The translations under genes were made by a program, and so were the position numbers. DNA of 19,577 nucleotides from an uncultured Sphingomonadales bacterium (lineage in GTDB: Bacteria > Pseudomonadota > Alphaproteobacteria > Sphingomonadales > Sphingomonadaceae): contig CALDKP010000105.1 of NCBI GenBank assembly GCA_937898535.1, positions 1 through 19,577 on the forward strand. The letters are read 5' to 3'. Below the pieces are notes generated by a model, which ran no database searches, was not told the DNA's origin, and worked only from the letters and a program-made list of their open reading frames with translations. Positions within the stretch are counted from its first letter, which is position 1. Every line of letters starts with the position of its first letter. Positions 1 through 7,354 of the stretch are shown in pieces.

Positions 1-323
1 ACCAGACTGATGCCGGTGGCGGTAAAGCCGGGGTGTTCCACGCTGGCGCCGTTGATCGTGCCGGCAAACTGCGGCGCGAACTCGCCCGACACGGTCGAGA
101 CATTGACGCCGACTTTCTCGAACACCTTGCCCTTCATCACGCCGCGTACGCCGCCACCGCCGGGCGAACCGTCATGGTCATGGCGATCCCAAGGGATATA
201 TTCGAATGATGCGTCTGATCCAGCTTCGCGTTCGATGGCTTCAAACGCCGCGCAAATGCTGTCACGCAGCGATTCGAACCAACTGCGCGCCGCTTGCTGC
301 CGATTGTCTAGGACCAGGGTCAT
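1..323 (-). CDS. hemF: Oxygen-dependent coproporphyrinogen III oxidase, N-terminal part (runs off the window)
   Basis: Aerobic coproporphyrinogen III oxidase oxidatively decarboxylates coproporphyrinogen III to protoporphyrinogen IX in haem synthesis, using oxygen, in the cytoplasm. Only the first 107 residues are inside the window. The translation shows the family's N-terminal hallmarks: the glycine-rich GGGGVRGVMKG stretch, then FEKVGVNVSTVSGEF, and ASVEHPGFTATGISLV at the edge. The ATG at 323-321 overlaps the TGA of trmL (322-320) as ATGA, and GGAAGG lies just upstream inside trmL, so the two genes are probably translationally coupled and co-transcribed. The family is usually about 280-300 residues, so roughly two thirds is missing past position 1. 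Identification is firm; nothing looks broken in the visible part. Confidence 0.93.
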   Translation of the reverse strand, partial: MTLVLDNRQQAARSWFESLRDSICAAFEAIEREAGSDASFEYIPWDRHDHDGSPGGGGVRGVMKGKVFEKVGVNVSTVSGEFAPQFAGTINGASVEHPGFTATGISL

Positions 324-781
324 ACTGCACCTTCCGGAAATTGCTGGGTCTGCCGAAGACCTTCTGCCAGCGCGATGCCAGCCGACACCGAAATGTTCAA
401 GGACCGAAATCCAGCGCCCATGGGAATATATACGCGGGCGTCGGCGCGCGCGTGCACTTCAGGCGGGGCGCCGGTACTTTCGGACCCCATCAGGATGACA
501 TCATCTGGCCGAAAGGCGAATGCGGGCAGGGCGGTTGACGCCTTGCTCGACATCAGCACCAAGCGCGCACCGTTCAATGTTTCCAGAAACGCTGACCAGT
601 CGGTGTGGCGCTGTATCTTTGCATGCGCGACATAGTCCATACCGGCACGCCTCAGTGCACGTTCTGAAAAGGGAAAGCCGCAAGGTTCAATGATGTCGCA
701 TTGGACGCAAAAGCATGCGGTTGTGCGTAATACCGCCCCGACATTGCCGGCCATGTCCGGCTGATAGAGCGCGATGCGCAT
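320..781 (-). CDS. trmL: tRNA (cytidine(34)-2'-O)-methyltransferase, SPOUT family
   Basis: TrmL methylates the ribose of the wobble nucleotide in certain leucine tRNAs, using S-adenosylmethionine, and works as a homodimer. The 153-residue product has the expected length for this short SPOUT enzyme. It begins with ALYQPDMAGNVGAVLRT, the conserved N-terminal Asn/Arg motif, has the knot motif LMGSESTGAP at about 96-105, and ends with the C-terminal knot motif IPMGAGFRSLNISVSAGIALAE. ATG at 781 is preceded by GGAGAG. The gene overlaps hemF by four bases and is divergent from the glycosyltransferase gene, with only 53 bases between their chosen starts. TrmL is the best fit; a related SpoU-type 2'-O-methyltransferase with another target cannot be excluded. 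Confidence 0.92.
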   Translation of the reverse strand: MRIALYQPDMAGNVGAVLRTTACFCVQCDIIEPCGFPFSERALRRAGMDYVAHAKIQRHTDWSAFLETLNGARLVLMSSKASTALPAFAFRPDDVILMGSESTGAPPEVHARADARVYIPMGAGFRSLNISVSAGIALAEGLRQTQQFPEGAV

Positions 782-834
782 GAAAACTCTCCGTTGGAAA
801 CCAATTCGTGACGATTAGACCCTATGAGGCCCTC

Positions 835-1839
835 ATGGCAACCGCGCCCGCACTCTCGGTCATCATGAGCGTCTACAATAATGCAGCGCATCTATACCCG
901 TGCGTGCAATCCATTTTGCAGCAGCATTTCGACGATTTCGAATTCCTGATTGTCGATGATGGTTCAACCGATGGCAGCACCGAAATATTGCGCAAACTTG
1001 CTGCAGAAGACTCACGCATCCGCCTTTTCATTCGCGAGAATAAGGGACTGGTGGTAAGCCTGAATACGCTTTTGGATGCGGCAGGCGCACCGTTGTTGGC
1101 GCGGATGGATAGTGACGACATCGCGATGCCAGAGCGGTTTGCCATGCAAATCGCCTATATGGCCGCGCACCCCGATATCGGCATTTTGGGCACGAACACC
1201 CATGACCTTGATGAGGCCGGGCTGCTGCTTCCATTGCCTGCCCTATATCCCTCCAGCCCCGCTGACGTGCACCGCTTGCTTGAGCTGGGACCGCCGGTGT
1301 GCCACCCATCGGTTATGATGCGCACACAACTGATACGAGACCTTGGCGGTTATCGTGCGGCATTCCGGCATGCGGAGGATTACGACCTTTGGCTGCGCGC
1401 GGCGCGGGTCACCCAAATTACCAGTCTTCCTGACCGGCTATTGCTGTACCGCCGAAGTGTTCAGCAAATTAGCCAAAAATATGCTATTCTACAGGCGAAG
1501 GCTGCGGCCATCGCGTGGCTCGATTACGAACATACGGAACATGGCCAACAGTCCTTGTTCAACGACTGTGACGATCTGCCGGAGATCGATGAACTTGATG
1601 ATATCTTCCAACGCGAAGGCGCGTCGGCATTTGTCCGTCGCAGAATCGTCGAACGCACGCGCTATTCCAACGATCTTTTGCTTGGACCCGCCTTTCATAT
1701 CATGGTCGATCACGTCCGTGCTGGCGGCGGCTTTACCGGGTCCCTCCGCACGATATTGCGGCTCGGGCGCAAGGGCCGCCTCGTCCGGGCCATGATATTG
1801 GCAATGGCAGTTGCAGGCGTCTTTGTAACCAGTTCATAA
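835..1839 (+). CDS. Family 2 glycosyltransferase
   Basis: A GT-A fold glycosyltransferase that would transfer a sugar from a nucleotide-sugar donor, probably for cell-surface polysaccharide; donor and acceptor are unknown. The 334-residue product starts with the typical LSVIMSVYNN strand, then DDGSTDGS (41-48), the metal-binding DSDD (92-95), a CHPSVMMR stretch (about 156-163) and the acidic HAEDYDLWLRA motif (179-189). The C-terminus is weakly hydrophobic and may touch the membrane. I chose ATG 835 because GAGG lies five bases upstream and the domain starts at once; a GTG at 808 would add nine residues. It stands alone, with no polysaccharide cluster in the window, so its pathway cannot be inferred from its neighbours. 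Confidence 0.85.
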   Translation: MATAPALSVIMSVYNNAAHLYPCVQSILQQHFDDFEFLIVDDGSTDGSTEILRKLAAEDSRIRLFIRENKGLVVSLNTLLDAAGAPLLARMDSDDIAMPERFAMQIAYMAAHPDIGILGTNTHDLDEAGLLLPLPALYPSSPADVHRLLELGPPVCHPSVMMRTQLIRDLGGYRAAFRHAEDYDLWLRAARVTQITSLPDRLLLYRRSVQQISQKYAILQAKAAAIAWLDYEHTEHGQQSLFNDCDDLPEIDELDDIFQREGASAFVRRRIVERTRYSNDLLLGPAFHIMVDHVRAGGGFTGSLRTILRLGRKGRLVRAMILAMAVAGVFVTSS

Positions 1840-1981
1840 ATATAGCATAAATTGGAATTTAAGAACTGTTCGTGCCGGCGTCCCAAGCTGGCACATGCCG
1901 AAAATCGTCCACGCGGTGGGGGACGAATTCAATTACATGTAGGACTTCATTCGAATCCGAACAAAGTCTGCCTGCAACTAA

Positions 1982-3136
1982 ATGATCCATGAGCCTATCA
2001 ATGACACGGCAATATTGCGGACCAAACGGGGTACCCCCGTTCGCCGTCGCCGTTTGATTGGTGGACGTGAAATCATGATCGTCACGCTCGCTTTTGCTTT
2101 GCTGGCGATTGTGCCGTCGGTGGCACAAATCATACCCTTTAGCGACAAAGACCAATTCTCTGCGTCCGCACCTGTGCACTGGGATGCCGAGTATCCGGCT
2201 GAAAACTTCCCCGGATCCGCCTTCTTCTATCTCGATCCGTCAGATGGCGGTCACACAGCGGCGCCGGAACTTGCATCACCGCAGGTCGAAACATTCGGCG
2301 ACGATGTTATCCTTACCACTAATGATAATCGGAACATCGCCGGCGCAGCGCGGCCATTTGTCGTTCGTGCGGGCACCATCCAACATGCCCGCGCGCTCAA
2401 ATGTCTGACCGACGCCATTTATTATGAAGCCGCGAATGAACCCGATGCAGGCCAGCGGGCGGTGGCGCAGGTCGTTCTCAACCGTACCCGCCACCCAACA
2501 TACCCCAATAGCGTCTGCGGGGTCATTTATCAGGGTTCAGAACGCGCGACTGGTTGCCAGTTTAGTTACAGCTGCGATGGTTCTATGGCCCGCATACCCG
2601 CGCGTGCGTCATGGTTGCGGGCACAAGGGGTCGCGGCCGATGCACTGGCCGGTTATGTCTATGCCCCCGTTGGCATGGCCACCCATTACCATGCTACCTA
2701 TGTAGATCCCTATTGGGCCCCCAGCCTGAACTTTGTCGGAACCATCGGCACGCACCGCTTTTATAGCTGGAAGGGCATTGCTGGTCGTCCATCAGCATTT
2801 TTCCGCAGCTATGCAGGTCGCGAGCCATTCCCCGGACCAAAACCGCGCGCTTGGTCGCCCCAATATGCGAACGATCTGGATCCGATTGCGCTGCAAAAAA
2901 GATATGAAACGGAATTTGCCGCCGCCCGCTTAAAGGCGGAGGCCGCGGCGCAATATGTGGCGCGGGGGGCATCCTCCGTCGCACCAAATGCACCTTACGC
3001 AGCGCCAGATCATTCCCGCGATGTGCCGTATCTTGTTGGGGATGCCGACTATGCTGGGCAGCGTTTGCCAGAGGCGGCGGACATCAAATCCGAATATCAA
3101 AACAGCGGTACGTGGAAAATTCAGCCGACGGGCTAA
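1982..3136 (+). CDS. SleB-type cell wall hydrolase, membrane anchored
   Basis: A putative peptidoglycan hydrolase of the Hydrolase_2/SleB family, acting in the periplasm. The 384-residue product has an Arg-rich stretch (about 20-29) followed by a hydrophobic segment (32-50), so a signal anchor or uncleaved signal is likely. The domain at about 137-270 opens with CLTDAIYYEAANEPDAGQ, containing the family's probable catalytic Glu (E149), then VVLNRTRHPTYPNSVCGVIYQG, CQFSYSCDG and ATHYHATYVDPYWAPSL. The C-terminal 100 residues are Ala/Pro-rich with no recognised domain. No good ribosome binding site precedes ATG 1982. ATG 2075 (residue 32) is an alternative, but it would remove the positive charges before the hydrophobic segment. 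The gene converges on the sensor kinase gene. Confidence 0.85.
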   Translation: MIHEPINDTAILRTKRGTPVRRRRLIGGREIMIVTLAFALLAIVPSVAQIIPFSDKDQFSASAPVHWDAEYPAENFPGSAFFYLDPSDGGHTAAPELASPQVETFGDDVILTTNDNRNIAGAARPFVVRAGTIQHARALKCLTDAIYYEAANEPDAGQRAVAQVVLNRTRHPTYPNSVCGVIYQGSERATGCQFSYSCDGSMARIPARASWLRAQGVAADALAGYVYAPVGMATHYHATYVDPYWAPSLNFVGTIGTHRFYSWKGIAGRPSAFFRSYAGREPFPGPKPRAWSPQYANDLDPIALQKRYETEFAAARLKAEAAAQYVARGASSVAPNAPYAAPDHSRDVPYLVGDADYAGQRLPEAADIKSEYQNSGTWKIQPTG

Positions 3137-3172
3137 ATCTTCAAACACGGCGCTGTTAGCCGACCTTTCTTT

Positions 3173-4594
3173 TCATGCCTTAAACGACATTGTCGCACGC
3201 AGGCCGCCCTCGACCCGATTACACAGCACGACATCGCCCCCATGTGCGCGGGCTATGGCACGTGATATGGTAAGACCCAATCCGGAACCGCCTGTCGAGC
3301 GGCTGCGTGATCGTTCCGCGCGCACAAATGGTTCGAACATGCTGTCTGCCATTGCGGGATCGATGCCAGGACCATCATCATCGATATCCACAAAGATCAT
3401 GCCGCCTTCTTGGCGCACTGCCAGCGCAGCCTGCTTTCCATAAGCAATGGCGTTGCCAATCAGGTTGCGCAGCGCACGCCGGATCAATACTGGCCGGATA
3501 TGCGCTACAACACGCTGTTCGGACGTTTCGAATTGGGCATGTTCTACGTCACCGACTAGCGTTTCGACCATGGCTCCAATGTCGACCGATTGCATGGGCT
3601 CGCCAGACTTTCCAAGCCGTGCGAGCGTCAGAATGTCATCAAGGATCGTTACCATTTCATCAATGGTGGACGCCATTTTTTCGCGTTCTTCATCGTCATC
3701 GACGGACTCAATGCGTACGCGCAGCGCGGCGAGGGGGGTTTTTAAATCATGACCAATCGCACCCAACATCACATCTTTTTCGCCAAGCAGGTTTGAAACG
3801 CGCGCCTGCATGGCGTTGAACGCGACGATCAGCTGCTGCACGTCGTCTGGCCCAGCGCGCTCCATGGGCTCCGGATCCTCGGCAACGCCCACACGCCGTA
3901 CACGGCGGGTTAAATCCTCAAGCGGTCGCGCAATGCGGCGCGCCACCAATGCCAGCGGCATCATGACGGCTACAAACAACGTAAACGTCTGCAGCAATAA
4001 AGCGATTATCGATGCGCTGTCGTTTGCGCGCACAAGTCCCGCCGCATGCAACCACTGCCCATTCGGCAACCGACCGGTCAGGAGAACGGCGGTGCTTGGC
4101 ATTTTCCTTGCAGACTGACGGAACCGTCCGGCTTGCCAGCGGCGAATTTGTGGATCGCGCAACGCCGGGGGAAGCGCATTGAGCGATACCGCCGATATGC
4201 GCACGTCGGATAATGCGATCTCACCCTGCCGCATAAACTCTTGCGCACGCATCGACATATCATCCTGATATTCTGCGCGGTTAATGTTGAGGGCATTGTT
4301 ATCAACCGTAATGGTAACGTTCCTGCGCCGGCTCGGCCGATCTTCCCGCAGGCCATCGCGTCCTGCGATAAATGGCGTGGCAGAGCCCTCGCTCATGCGT
4401 TCGCTACGTTCCAACTGGTTGGCAACGCGGCTGACAACCATCACTGATGCTTCTGCCACAGCGCGTGCGCGTGCACCCGACAACAACATGGCTGCATTCA
4501 CGCACTGCGCCAACAACAGCGCAGACCCAGCGGCGAGCAATATTTGGCCATAGAGGCTCCGTGGCCATAACGGGAAGGTGCGCGACGGTTTCAC
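3173..4594 (-). CDS. Two-component sensor histidine kinase, EnvZ-like
   Basis: A membrane histidine kinase that should autophosphorylate and pass phosphate to the response regulator encoded just upstream. The order is: TM1 (about 14-38), a periplasmic region of about 150 residues rich in Arg, TM2 (about 195-218), a HAMP linker (RRIARPLEDLTRRV), a dimerisation/phosphoacceptor helix with GHDLKTPLAALR, an N box (NLIGNAIAYG), and G boxes DDDGPGI and GGSGLGLTISRAIA. The GTG at 4594-4592 overlaps the regulator's TGA (4593-4591) as GTGA, which decides the start. The longer reading starts at a TTG (4636) deep inside the regulator and is less likely. The product is 473 residues. The stimulus is not identifiable from the sensor domain. 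Confidence 0.9.
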   Translation of the reverse strand: MKPSRTFPLWPRSLYGQILLAAGSALLLAQCVNAAMLLSGARARAVAEASVMVVSRVANQLERSERMSEGSATPFIAGRDGLREDRPSRRRNVTITVDNNALNINRAEYQDDMSMRAQEFMRQGEIALSDVRISAVSLNALPPALRDPQIRRWQAGRFRQSARKMPSTAVLLTGRLPNGQWLHAAGLVRANDSASIIALLLQTFTLFVAVMMPLALVARRIARPLEDLTRRVRRVGVAEDPEPMERAGPDDVQQLIVAFNAMQARVSNLLGEKDVMLGAIGHDLKTPLAALRVRIESVDDDEEREKMASTIDEMVTILDDILTLARLGKSGEPMQSVDIGAMVETLVGDVEHAQFETSEQRVVAHIRPVLIRRALRNLIGNAIAYGKQAALAVRQEGGMIFVDIDDDGPGIDPAMADSMFEPFVRAERSRSRSTGGSGLGLTISRAIARAHGGDVVLCNRVEGGLRATMSFKA

Positions 4595-5310
4595 AGCCGG
4601 GTAACCGCCGTGGAAAAGCGATAGCCGCCACCCCAAATGGTCTTGATATGTTGGGGGTCCTTTGGATCATGTTCGATCTTGCGGCGCAGGCGGCTGACCT
4701 GATTATCGATCGCACGGTCAAAGGGGCCACCTTCACGCCCACGGGTAAGATCGAGCAGTTGATCGCGGGTCAATATGTGGCCTGCGCGCTCCACCAACGC
4801 TTCCAGCATCCGGAATTCGCCCGATGACAACGGCACCAAAACGCCTTTGGGATCGAACAGCGTCTGTTCGGTGGTGTTCAAGGTCCAGCCATCGAAGCTA
4901 AAGCTGTGACCCCAGCGCTCAGGCTTTGGCGCGCCCGAAGAGATACGGCGCAGAACAGCTTTGATTCTGGCCACCAGTTCGCGTGGGGAAAAGGGTTTGA
5001 CGACATAATCGTCCGCGCCGATTTCAAGGCCAATTATGCGGTCGGTCTCTTCCGATTTGGCCGTCAGCAGAATGACAGGCGGACCTTCATGCGCGGCGAT
5101 ATGGCGGCAGAGGCTCAATCCATCTTCACCGGGCATCATGATATCCAGCAGCACCATATCGATGTCGTACGAAAGCAAAACGGAACGCGCTGTTGATGCG
5201 CTGGCGGCGTCGGTGACGCGAAAACCCTGCCGCTCAAGATATTTGCCCAATGGTTCACGAATCGACGCTTCATCGTCGACCAGCAGCAGATGTGGGCGGG
5301 GTTTATGCAT
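4591..5310 (-). CDS. OmpR/PhoB-family response regulator
   Basis: A DNA-binding response regulator of 239 residues, partner of the adjoining histidine kinase gene. The receiver domain is complete: acidic pair D12-D13, phosphoacceptor D56 in LLDIMMPGEDG, switch T83 and K105 in VVKPFSPREL. The C-terminal winged-helix domain (about 135-237) has the usual LSSGEFRMLEAL, ILTRDQLLDLT and IDNQVSRLRRKIE stretches, ending in IWGGGYRF. The kinase gene follows with a four-base overlap, so the two form one operon. Upstream, a terminator at 5348-5381 separates it from the EF-hand gene, so it should have its own promoter in 5311-5347, where I see no convincing boxes. The ribosome binding site before ATG 5310 is poor; a seven-codon frame at 5326-5303 overlaps this start. 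Confidence 0.92.
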   Translation of the reverse strand: MHKPRPHLLLVDDEASIREPLGKYLERQGFRVTDAASASTARSVLLSYDIDMVLLDIMMPGEDGLSLCRHIAAHEGPPVILLTAKSEETDRIIGLEIGADDYVVKPFSPRELVARIKAVLRRISSGAPKPERWGHSFSFDGWTLNTTEQTLFDPKGVLVPLSSGEFRMLEALVERAGHILTRDQLLDLTRGREGGPFDRAIDNQVSRLRRKIEHDPKDPQHIKTIWGGGYRFSTAVTRL

Positions 5311-5347
5311 ATTGTGCAGGCTTCATCGCTCGACAGACATTAGCAAG

Positions 5348-5381
5348 AAAAAAGGCCGGAGAAGGCAGAGCAGCTCCGGCC
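5348..5381 (-). terminator. Rho-independent terminator of the EF-hand gene
   Basis: An 8-base-pair perfect stem, GGCCGGAG (5354-5361) with CTCCGGCC (5374-5381), and a 12-base loop. Read on the minus strand the stem is followed by six T (5353-5348). It lies 50 bases past the stop of the EF-hand gene. It should stop that transcript before the response regulator gene. Confidence 0.85.
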
Positions 5382-5430
5382 AAAAAGGACACGGTCAAAA
5401 AGGGGGAAAAGACCGCGCTAGCAAAGCCGG

Positions 5431-6006
5431 TTAACCGCCGTTGGGCTGGGCAGGGGCCATTGGTCCGTTCCAACGACCCTTGCGTCCGGCTTTGCGTTCG
5501 TCTGGGGTGATGCTGCCATCGCCATTCGTATCAGCTTTGGTGAAACGGGCTTCAGCGGCTGCACGGAATTCCGACTGCGATATAGCCTTGTCACCATTGC
5601 CATCCGCACGCGCCATTATATCCATGCGTCCGTCACGGCCACCTTCGCGCCCATGACGTTTGCCCATCTTGGCATGCTCCATGCGCTTTTCGCGTCGGTC
5701 CGCGCGGCGTTCACCGCGCATTTCATGTGCGGCCATGAATTCAGCTTGGTTGATCGAGCCATTTTTGTCGGTGTCGATTGCGGCAAAGCGCTTCGCCAAC
5801 ATCGCGGCCTTGTCGCCTTCGTTCAGTGTGCCATCAGCATTGGCGTCCATCATGGCAAAATGCGCATCGGCCGCCGCCATGGCTTCTGCTTTGGTGACAA
5901 CGCGGTTGCCGTCTTGGTCTGCCCTTCCACCGGGCGCAGCATATAATGTTGAAGCCGACATTGCCGAAAAGGCCATCAGGCCAGCATAAATTGAGAGTGT
6001 CTTCAT
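5431..6006 (-). CDS. Exported EF-hand protein with five predicted calcium loops
   Basis: A predicted periplasmic calcium-binding protein of 191 residues; its partner and job are unknown. It begins with a signal peptide (1-24, ending LYAAP). Five 12-residue EF-hand loops are visible: D30-E41, D54-D65 (last position Asp instead of the usual Glu), D78-E89, D135-E146 and D159-E170. The first three and last two are separated by a very basic, His-containing linker (about 97-128, many Arg, Lys and His). The start at 6006 is well supported: AAGGAG (6020-6015) sits eight bases upstream. The frame stays open further upstream to 6234, but that part has no coding character. A terminator follows. Similar EF-hand proteins are common in sphingomonads, but no function can be assigned. 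Confidence 0.85.
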   Translation of the reverse strand: MKTLSIYAGLMAFSAMSASTLYAAPGGRADQDGNRVVTKAEAMAAADAHFAMMDANADGTLNEGDKAAMLAKRFAAIDTDKNGSINQAEFMAAHEMRGERRADRREKRMEHAKMGKRHGREGGRDGRMDIMARADGNGDKAISQSEFRAAAEARFTKADTNGDGSITPDERKAGRKGRWNGPMAPAQPNGG

Positions 6007-6049
6007 CCTAATCGCTCCTTGTGATCGTCCGCGGGACTGCAGATGAAAC

Positions 6050-6100
6050 CGACATAGAATGTATATGTCGCAACAGTATGTCGAGGCAAAGCATGCTTTG
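6050..6100. promoter_or_regulatory. Heptamer cluster and palindrome upstream of the EF-hand gene
   Basis: Three copies of the heptamer TATGTCG lie here. One is inverted (CGACATA, 6050-6056) and two are direct (6064-6070 and 6077-6083). The first two form an inverted repeat with a 7-base spacer. A perfect 14-base palindrome, CAAAGCATGCTTTG, follows at 6087-6100. The cluster sits 44-94 bases upstream of the ATG of the EF-hand gene, where its promoter is expected. The binding factor is unknown. Confidence 0.4.
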
Positions 6101-6145
6101 TCGCAAACTGTAACAGCTGCGATATGTTCCAAGGCTGAATAAAGT

Positions 6146-6250
6146 TGGAGCGGGTAAGGGGGGGAAGGGGGGGGCGCAGGCGAACGGAGCGCAGCGGAGG
6201 GCAGCCGAAGGCCCGTAGGGCCGGAGACCAGCATAGCTAATCGAACCCCC
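6146..6250 (-). repeat. Split partial copy of the tRNA-Gly 3' end
   Basis: Positions 6146-6161 repeat exactly the last 16 bases of the tRNA-Gly gene (6280-6295), including the CCA end. Positions 6239-6250 repeat its T-loop and stem sequence (AATCGAACCCC). Between them are 77 unrelated bases (6162-6238), beginning with G runs of 7 and 8 and containing a GGCCCGTAGGGCC hairpin (6210-6222). In tRNA orientation the insert falls exactly between the T-loop and the 3' half of the T-stem. No acceptor 5' half, D-arm or anticodon arm is present, so this is not a functional tRNA. Confidence 0.65.
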
Positions 6251-6279
6251 TACCGTTGCAGTATCGACGTGTCGGAAAG

Positions 6280-6353
6280 TGGAGCGGGTAAGGGGAATCG
6301 AACCCCTCTAGCTAGCTTGGAAGGCTAGTGCATTACCACTATGCTATACCCGC
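6280..6353 (-). tRNA. tRNA-Gly, anticodon UCC
   Basis: A full cloverleaf of 74 bases including an encoded CCA. The acceptor GCGGGTA pairs with TACCCGC. The D arm is GCAT/ATGC, the anticodon stem CTAGC/GCTAG with loop CTTCCAA (anticodon TCC), and the T arm AGGGG/CCCCT with loop TTCGATT. The discriminator is T. It lies between petC and the EF-hand gene on the same strand as both, but the petC terminator isolates it. A partial copy of its 3' end lies about 130 bases further along. Confidence 0.95.
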
Positions 6354-6389
6354 GACCGGCCATAGGCCGTTGGAAGCGCCGCTATTGCC

Positions 6390-6395
6390 ATTATA
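6390..6395 (-). promoter_or_regulatory. Candidate -10 box of tRNA-Gly
   Basis: On the minus strand this is a perfect TATAAT, 36 bases before the tRNA 5' end. A TTGACG lies at 6410-6405, but the gap of 9 bases is too short for a standard sigma-70 pair. At a 17-base gap the sequence is TCTGGG, a poor -35 box. Only the -10 box is proposed. Confidence 0.4.
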
Positions 6396-6423
6396 CGGCC
6401 CTAGCGTCAACGCCCAGATTGCA

Positions 6424-6448
6424 AAAGAAAGGGCCGCAAAAGCGGCCC
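6424..6448 (-). terminator. Rho-independent terminator of petABC
   Basis: A 7-base-pair stem, GGGCCGC (6431-6437) with GCGGCCC (6442-6448), and an AAAA loop. On the minus strand it is followed by a T-rich run, TTTCTTT (6430-6424). It lies 24 bases past the petC stop. Confidence 0.85.
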
Positions 6449-6472
6449 CTTCCAAAAATTATGATGTTTCTA

Positions 6473-7336
6473 TCAATGTTTCTTGTCAGCCCAGATCGTT
6501 TTGTAGGACATCCAAGCAAGGACCGTGAAGACGAGGAGGAAGCCAAGGGCTGCCCAACCGGCGCTCTTGCGGTTTTCCATCTTTGGTTCCGCAGCCCAGG
6601 TCAGGAATGCAGAGACGTCTTCCGCCATCTGCGCCTTGGTGGCCTTCGTACCATCGTCATAGGTAACCTGGTCATCCGCAGCGAGCGGTGCCGCCATTGC
6701 GATGTTCAGGTTCGCAAACCATGGGTTAAAGTGCAGGCCGGCAGGTGTCGCCGCTTCAGGGAATTCCTTCAGCAGTTCTTTGCCTTCTTCGTTCTTGTAA
6801 CCAGCTTGGTCACGATAGCCGAGCAGCAATGAATACACATATGCAGGGCCACCTTCACGTGCCTTCGTGATCAGCGAAAGATCTGGCGGAAGCGCATTGT
6901 TGTTTGCCGCACGTGCTGCAACTTCGTTCGCAAATGGCGAAGGAATTTTGTCAGCAGGAATAGCTGGACGTGTCGCAGGCTCACCCGTTTCAGGGTTGAT
7001 GCTTGGAACTTCGGTCTTCCATGCCTTTGCAAGCGCTTTAACCTGTTCTTCGCTGTAGCCCAGTGCCGCGAAATCGCGGAACGAGACCAGCTTCAAGCTG
7101 TGGCAAGCGGCGCAGACTTCAGAATAGACCTTCAAGCCACGCTGCAACTGACCGCGGTCATATTTGCCCAACGGACCGTCATGGGCAAATTTGACTGGCA
7201 AAGTCTCTTCGTGGAACTCCGCCTCAACCGAAGGAACGGCAGGTTCCTTGATCGCAGTGATTACGGTATCCCCAAGGCCAAGCAACAGCATGCCGCTGAA
7301 AAACAGGCCTACCAAAAAAGCAATTAAACGAACCAT
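6473..7336 (-). CDS. petC: Cytochrome c1 of the cytochrome bc1 complex
   Basis: The haem c subunit of ubiquinol-cytochrome c oxidoreductase, which passes electrons from the Rieske protein to cytochrome c on the periplasmic side. The 287-residue product has an N-terminal hydrophobic signal segment (about 3-28), the haem c motif CAACH (75-79), the axial Met in NIAMAAPLA (M214), and a C-terminal transmembrane anchor (about 258-282) ending in a short basic tail. It is the third gene of petA-petB-petC; 18 bases separate it from petB, and an AGGGAAA sequence nine bases before ATG 7336 serves as ribosome binding site. All key haem residues are present. A terminator follows at 6424-6448. Confidence 0.96.
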   Translation of the reverse strand: MVRLIAFLVGLFFSGMLLLGLGDTVITAIKEPAVPSVEAEFHEETLPVKFAHDGPLGKYDRGQLQRGLKVYSEVCAACHSLKLVSFRDFAALGYSEEQVKALAKAWKTEVPSINPETGEPATRPAIPADKIPSPFANEVAARAANNNALPPDLSLITKAREGGPAYVYSLLLGYRDQAGYKNEEGKELLKEFPEAATPAGLHFNPWFANLNIAMAAPLAADDQVTYDDGTKATKAQMAEDVSAFLTWAAEPKMENRKSAGWAALGFLLVFTVLAWMSYKTIWADKKH

Positions 7337-7354
7337 GATTATGCTTTCCCTGTT

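Noticed and set aside
1840..1981. Gap between the glycosyltransferase and the SleB-type gene
   Set aside because: A loose GTGCC/GGCAC hairpin (about 1871-1894) is visible, but there is no T run, clear promoter or small gene to support a feature.
3148..3173. Possible terminator between the SleB-type and kinase genes
   Set aside because: The stem CGGC/GCCG has only four base pairs. The T-rich run after it is suggestive, but the structure is too weak to claim.
6007..6234. Upstream extension of the EF-hand gene frame
   Set aside because: The extension crosses the promoter-like motif cluster and the tRNA-derived repeat, while ATG 6006 has a strong AAGGAG and starts a clear signal peptide.
6390..6410. 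TTGACG plus TATAAT as a full tRNA-Gly promoter
   Set aside because: The gap is nine bases, far from the 16-18 needed, so only the -10 box was kept.
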